Source: CAYSPO01 sp964432945
Lineage (GTDB): Bacteria; Bacillota; Clostridia; Tissierellales; Peptoniphilaceae
Assembly: GCA_964432945.1 (NCBI GenBank)
Contig: CAYSPO010000007.1
Location: 1 to 44,848 of the forward strand
Direction of reading: 5' to 3'
Length of the DNA stretch: 44,848 nt
In this document: piece after piece, positions 41,711-44,848 of the stretch
Position numbering within the stretch: the first letter of the stretch is position 1
Layout of the letters: each line of letters begins with the position of its first letter
Notes under the pieces: generated by a model
The model's input: the letters and a program-made list of their open reading frames with translations, nothing else
What the model was told of the DNA's origin: nothing
Database searches by the model: none
Made by a program: the position numbers and the translations under genes

Positions 41711-42388
41711 ATGGCAAATTATACAGCGAAACAAGTAAAAGAGTTAAGAGAATTAACTGGTGCAGGAATGATGGATTGTAAAAATGCATTAGTTGACACT
41801 AACGGTGATGTTGACAAAGCAGTAGAAATTCTAAGAGAAAAAGGACTAGCTGGAGCTGAAAAGAAATCAAGCAGAATCGCAGCTGAAGGTCTTGTAGAAT
41901 CTTATATCCATGGTGGAAGAATTGGTGCAATAGTTGAAGTAAACTGTGAAACAGATTTCGTAGCTAAAAATGAAGACTTCAAAACTTTTGTAAGAGATAT
42001 GGCTATGCAAGTTGTTGCATCTAATCCTCTATATGTTTCAAGAGATGATGTACCAGAAGATGAAGTTGCTAAAGAAAAAGAAGTTTTAATCAAGCAAGCT
42101 GAAGTTGAAGCTGAAGGACAAAAACTTCCTGAAGATAAAAAAGCAATGATCTTAAATAATAAAGTTGAAGGAAGAATGGATAAGTACTTTGAAAGAATTT
42201 GTTTATTAGAACAAGATTTCATCAAAGATCCAGATAAAAAAGTTAATGAGCTATTAACAGAACTTATTAGCAGAATTGGTGAAAACATAAAAGTTAGAAG
42301 ATTTGTTAGATACGAAGTTGGAGAAGGATTAGAAAAAAGAGAAGATAACTTAGCTGACGAAGTTGCTAAACAAATCGGAGAAGCTTAA
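41711..42388 (+). CDS. tsf: Elongation factor Ts (short form)
   Basis: EF-Ts releases GDP from EF-Tu. The 225-residue protein has the N-terminal UBA-like domain with VKELRELTGAGMMDCKNAL, then EGLVESYIHGGRIGAIVEVNCETDFVAKNEDF, the conserved TDFV motif that contacts EF-Tu. It is shorter than the roughly 290 residues of Bacillus; short forms are known in other bacteria, and the C-terminus (KVRRFVRYEVGEGLEK) is intact, so this is not a truncation. AGGAGG lies 6 bases before the ATG. Confidence 0.96.
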   Translation: MANYTAKQVKELRELTGAGMMDCKNALVDTNGDVDKAVEILREKGLAGAEKKSSRIAAEGLVESYIHGGRIGAIVEVNCETDFVAKNEDFKTFVRDMAMQVVASNPLYVSRDDVPEDEVAKEKEVLIKQAEVEAEGQKLPEDKKAMILNNKVEGRMDKYFERICLLEQDFIKDPDKKVNELLTELISRIGENIKVRRFVRYEVGEGLEKREDNLADEVAKQIGEA

Positions 42389-42409
42389 TTATAACCTTAG
42401 GAGTGTGTC

Positions 42410-43117
42410 ATGAAAAAGAGATTCAATCGAATCGTTCTAAAACTAAGTGGAGAAGCTCTTGCAGGTGATAAAGGTTTTGGATTAGATGATGAAACAATTA
42501 ATAATTTAACAAGTAAGATTGCTAAGGTTCATGAAACTGGAGTCGAGATTGCGATTGTAGTAGGTGGAGGTAATTTCTGGAGAGGAAAAACAAGTACTCT
42601 TATGGATAGATCAACATCAGATAGTATGGGAATGCTTGGTACAATAATTAATGCCTTAAGACTTCAAGCTTCATTAGAAGAAAAAGGTGTTGAAACTAGG
42701 GTTCAAACAGCTATTGAGATGAGAGAAGTTGCTGAACCTTATATAAGAAGAAGAGCTATTAGACATTTAGAAAAAAACAGAGTTGTTATTTTCGGTGCCG
42801 GTACTGGACTGCCTTTCTTTTCAACAGACACCACTGCCGCTTTAAGAGCAGCAGAAATTAACGCTGATGTTATATTAATTGGTAAAAAAGGCGTTGATGG
42901 AATTTATGATAAAGATCCTAACAAATGCTCTGATGCTGTGAAATTTGATGAGCTTTCATACTTAGATATTCTTAACTTAGGTTTAGAAGTTATGGATACA
43001 ACAGCAACATCTCTTTGTATGGATAACGATATGCCAGTTATTGTTTTTGGTATTGATGATCCTGATAATTTGATTGACATTATGAATGAAAAACCTATAG
43101 GTACAATTTTAAGCTAG
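42410..43117 (+). CDS. pyrH: Uridylate kinase
   Basis: PyrH phosphorylates UMP to UDP. The 235-residue amino-acid-kinase-fold protein has RIVLKLSGEALAGDKGFG, VVGGGNFWRGKTS, DSMGMLGTIINALRLQ, FGAGTGLPFFSTDTTAALRAAEI and KKGVDGIYDKDP, all as in bacterial UMP kinases. AGGAG precedes the ATG. It is placed between tsf and frr as in nearly all bacteria. Confidence 0.98.
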   Translation: MKKRFNRIVLKLSGEALAGDKGFGLDDETINNLTSKIAKVHETGVEIAIVVGGGNFWRGKTSTLMDRSTSDSMGMLGTIINALRLQASLEEKGVETRVQTAIEMREVAEPYIRRRAIRHLEKNRVVIFGAGTGLPFFSTDTTAALRAAEINADVILIGKKGVDGIYDKDPNKCSDAVKFDELSYLDILNLGLEVMDTTATSLCMDNDMPVIVFGIDDPDNLIDIMNEKPIGTILS

Positions 43118-43126
43118 GAGGATATT

Positions 43127-43684
43127 ATGTATCAACCAGTATTACAAAATCTTAAAAATAATTTACAAAAAGTTACAGATTCTTTAACAAGTGAATTTAA
43201 TCAAATTAGAGCAGGTAGAGCAAATCCAGCCCTAATAGATAAAATTACTATAAATTATCACGGAATACCTACACCAATTCAACAAGTTGCGTCTATTTCA
43301 GTTCCCGAAGCAAGATTAATAGTTATACAACCGTGGGATACTTCTGTAGTTAGTGAAATAGAAAAAGCAATTTTAGCTTCTGATTTAGGTATTACACCTT
43401 CAAATGATGGAAAGATAATTAGATTACCTTTTCCTGAATTAACAGAAGAAAGACGTAAAGATCTTATCAAAACTTCAAAATCAATAGCAGATAATCATAA
43501 AATATCAGTAAGAAATTATAGAAAAGAAGCTCTTGATGGAATTAAAAATTTAGGGAAAAATGAATCTCTTCCAGAAGACCAAGCAAAAGCTGCTGAAAAT
43601 GATATACAAAAGATTATTGATGATGCAAACAAAAATATTGATGAGTTACTAGAGTTAAAAGAAAAAGACTTATTAGAAATTTAA
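43127..43684 (+). CDS. frr: Ribosome recycling factor
   Basis: Frr splits post-termination ribosomes with EF-G. The 185-residue protein mimics tRNA in shape. Conserved blocks are FNQIRAGRANPALID, YHGIPTPIQQVASISVPEARLIVIQPWD, LGITPSNDGKIIRLPFPELTEERRKDL and RNYRKEALD. AGGAGGA is 6 bases before the ATG. Length is standard. Confidence 0.98.
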   Translation: MYQPVLQNLKNNLQKVTDSLTSEFNQIRAGRANPALIDKITINYHGIPTPIQQVASISVPEARLIVIQPWDTSVVSEIEKAILASDLGITPSNDGKIIRLPFPELTEERRKDLIKTSKSIADNHKISVRNYRKEALDGIKNLGKNESLPEDQAKAAENDIQKIIDDANKNIDELLELKEKDLLEI

Positions 43685-43701
43685 GTTAAATGGAGTTTAA
43701 A

Positions 43702-44415
43702 ATGGATATCGACAAGAATAATCTTCCTAAGCACATCGGTATTATTATGGATGGTAATGGGAGATGGGCTAAAAAACAAAGTTTAATTAGGAGTTACGGA
43801 CATAAAGCAGGAATGAACTCAGTTATTGAAATAGTTGAACATTCTAAAGAAATGGGTATAGAAATTCTTACTTTATATGCTTTTTCTACAGAAAACTGGA
43901 AAAGGCCTAAAGATGAAGTAGGCTTTATTATGGACTTGTTAATTAAATACATTGATAGTCAGCTTGATAAATTAATTAATAATGGTGTTAGAATCAATAT
44001 CTTAGGAGATTATTCTAAGATTCCAAAAAAAGCTCAAATCTCTGTAAATAAAGCCTTAGAGGCTACATCAAATAATAATAGTATGATTTTGAATATAGCA
44101 CTTAACTATGGAGGAAGAGATGAGATTATTAATGCAAGCAAATGTATCGCTCAATTGATTAAAGATGAAAAGATAGACATAGATGATATAGATGATGAGT
44201 TATTTAAGTCTCATTTATATACTTCAAATCAAGTTGATCCTGATTTAATAATTAGAACCGGAGCAGAGCAAAGGCTTAGCAATTTCCTAACATATCAAGG
44301 TGTTTATGCAGAACTGTATTTCACTGATACATTATGGCCAGATTTCGATACTGAAGATTTTGATTCTGCAATTCAAGACTATCAGCATAGAAAAAGAAGA
44401 TATGGAGGGCTATAA
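43702..44415 (+). CDS. uppS: Undecaprenyl diphosphate synthase (isoprenyl transferase)
   Basis: UppS builds the C55 lipid carrier for peptidoglycan and other wall polymers. The start at 43702 is preferred: TGGAG (43691-43695) is well spaced from it. The ATG at 43690 overlaps that ribosome site and has none of its own. The 237-residue protein has HIGIIMDGNGRWAKKQ with the catalytic Asp and GNGRW, then HKAGMNSV, YAFSTENWKRP and the C-terminal DLIIRTGAEQRLSNFLTYQ...ELYF...WPDF block. It overlaps cdsA by one base. Confidence 0.96.
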   Translation: MDIDKNNLPKHIGIIMDGNGRWAKKQSLIRSYGHKAGMNSVIEIVEHSKEMGIEILTLYAFSTENWKRPKDEVGFIMDLLIKYIDSQLDKLINNGVRINILGDYSKIPKKAQISVNKALEATSNNNSMILNIALNYGGRDEIINASKCIAQLIKDEKIDIDDIDDELFKSHLYTSNQVDPDLIIRTGAEQRLSNFLTYQGVYAELYFTDTLWPDFDTEDFDSAIQDYQHRKRRYGGL

Positions 44416-44848
44416 TGCAAAATCTAATTTTAAGAACTATCAGTGGTATATTCCTTGTAATGTCAGTCCTCTTCTTTTCACTAAAAGGAGGACTTCTTCT
44501 TTTAATTTCTACCATTATTTTAAGTCTTATATCAAGTACTGAATTCCATAAAGCTGTAAAAAATATTGGAGTGAATTATCCTTTATGGTTACAGATTGCT
44601 TTATCTTTATCTCTTAATATTTCTAGTTATTACAAAATAAGTTACGTTACATATTTTATATTAGCTTTAACTGTAATAATTTCTCTGGTATTCGTAGCAT
44701 TAGGAAATAAATATACAATTCGAGATATGGCGGGATTCCTACTTGCCTTTTTATATTGTAATTTCCTTATAAACTTTTTCATCTTATTTGACGAGCCTTA
44801 TAAATTAATAATTGTCTATTTATGCTCATGGGGATCAGATACATTTGC
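44415..44848 (+). CDS. cdsA: Phosphatidate cytidylyltransferase, 5' part (3' end outside window)
   Basis: CdsA makes CDP-diacylglycerol from phosphatidic acid and CTP, the branch point to anionic phospholipids. The frame is open from the ATG at 44415 (TAATG overlap with uppS) to the window edge, 144 codons. It has several membrane helices in the visible part. The last residues, WGSDTF, begin the conserved CdsA signature. Family and uppS-cdsA order agree. Confidence 0.93.
   Translation, partial: MQNLILRTISGIFLVMSVLFFSLKGGLLLLISTIILSLISSTEFHKAVKNIGVNYPLWLQIALSLSLNISSYYKISYVTYFILALTVIISLVFVALGNKYTIRDMAGFLLAFLYCNFLINFFILFDEPYKLIIVYLCSWGSDTF

Noticed and set aside
41902..42288. Minus-strand open frame of 128 codons opposite tsf
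   Set aside because: It is a Ser/Leu-rich shadow of the conserved EF-Ts frame, without a ribosome site or family match.
1..44848. CRISPR arrays, insertion sequences, phage genes, toxin-antitoxin pairs, tRNA or rRNA genes
   Set aside because: No spaced direct repeats, transposase or integrase motifs, or tRNA-like cloverleaf segments were seen. Gene content is ordinary chromosomal core, so I do not claim a novel system.

Overview
The window is an AT-rich, densely packed stretch of a low-GC Gram-positive chromosome. Its core is the classical Firmicute order yicC-remA-gmk-rpoZ-coaBC-priA-def-fmt-rlmN-prpC-prkC-rsgA-rpe-thiN, followed further on by rpmF-plsX-acpP-rnc-smc-ftsY-ylxM-ffh-rpsP-khpA-rimM-trmD and rpsB-tsf-pyrH-frr-uppS-cdsA. 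The strong AGGAGG/AGGTGAT ribosome sites, AGA-rich codon use, many 1-17 base gene overlaps and the clostridial gene content suggest an anaerobic coccus of the Tissierellia/Peptoniphilaceae type (Anaerococcus- or Peptoniphilus-like). The genus is an inference. Two runs of exactly 100 Ns show that this is a scaffolded draft assembly.

Layout. 1-3200: 3' part of mutL, then miaA and a YnbB-type PLP enzyme, closed by a bidirectional terminator. 3227-4996 (minus): rqcH, divergent from the next unit. 5126-12050: yicC to fmt (nucleotide, CoA, replication-restart and formyl-methionine functions). 12169-22458: rlmN, the PrpC/PrkC phosphatase-kinase pair, rsgA, rpe, thiN, a YitT membrane protein, CvfB, a HAD phosphatase, a radical SAM protein and two poorly characterised genes. 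22455-22853 (minus): a small membrane protein with an MltG-like domain. 22923-27423: an RluA-type pseudouridine synthase, a two-component system and a large lipoprotein. 27464-28329 (minus): recX and a GIY-YIG gene. 28455-29651: ackA. 29721-37829: rpmF, plsX, acpP, rnc, an Elp3-like radical SAM gene, smc (interrupted by Ns) and ftsY. 37910-40637: ylxM, ffh, rpsP, khpA, rimM and the first 34 bases of trmD before the second N run. 40856-end: rpsB, tsf, pyrH, frr, uppS and the 5' part of cdsA.

The genes serve translation and ribosome maturation (rpmF, rpsP, rpsB, tsf, frr, def, fmt, rlmN, rsgA, rimM, rnc, rqcH), protein targeting (ftsY, ylxM, ffh), DNA maintenance (mutL, priA, recX, smc), envelope precursors (plsX, acpP, uppS, cdsA) and signalling (prpC/prkC, the two-component system). 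No mobile element, CRISPR array, tRNA or rRNA is visible, and no real sequence longer than about 130 bases lacks a gene or leader.

I found no evidence for a novel defence or mobile system. The best observations are regulatory or assembly-level: a full-consensus promoter inside the terminator-like hairpin between ackA and rpmF; two extended -10 elements back to back between the MltG-like gene and the pseudouridine synthase; a 55-base exact duplication flanking the N run in smc, which shows the gap is an assembly artefact and smc is intact; a probable CTG start for ylxM; and the absence of hfq, rsmB and the DUF177 gene from their usual places.
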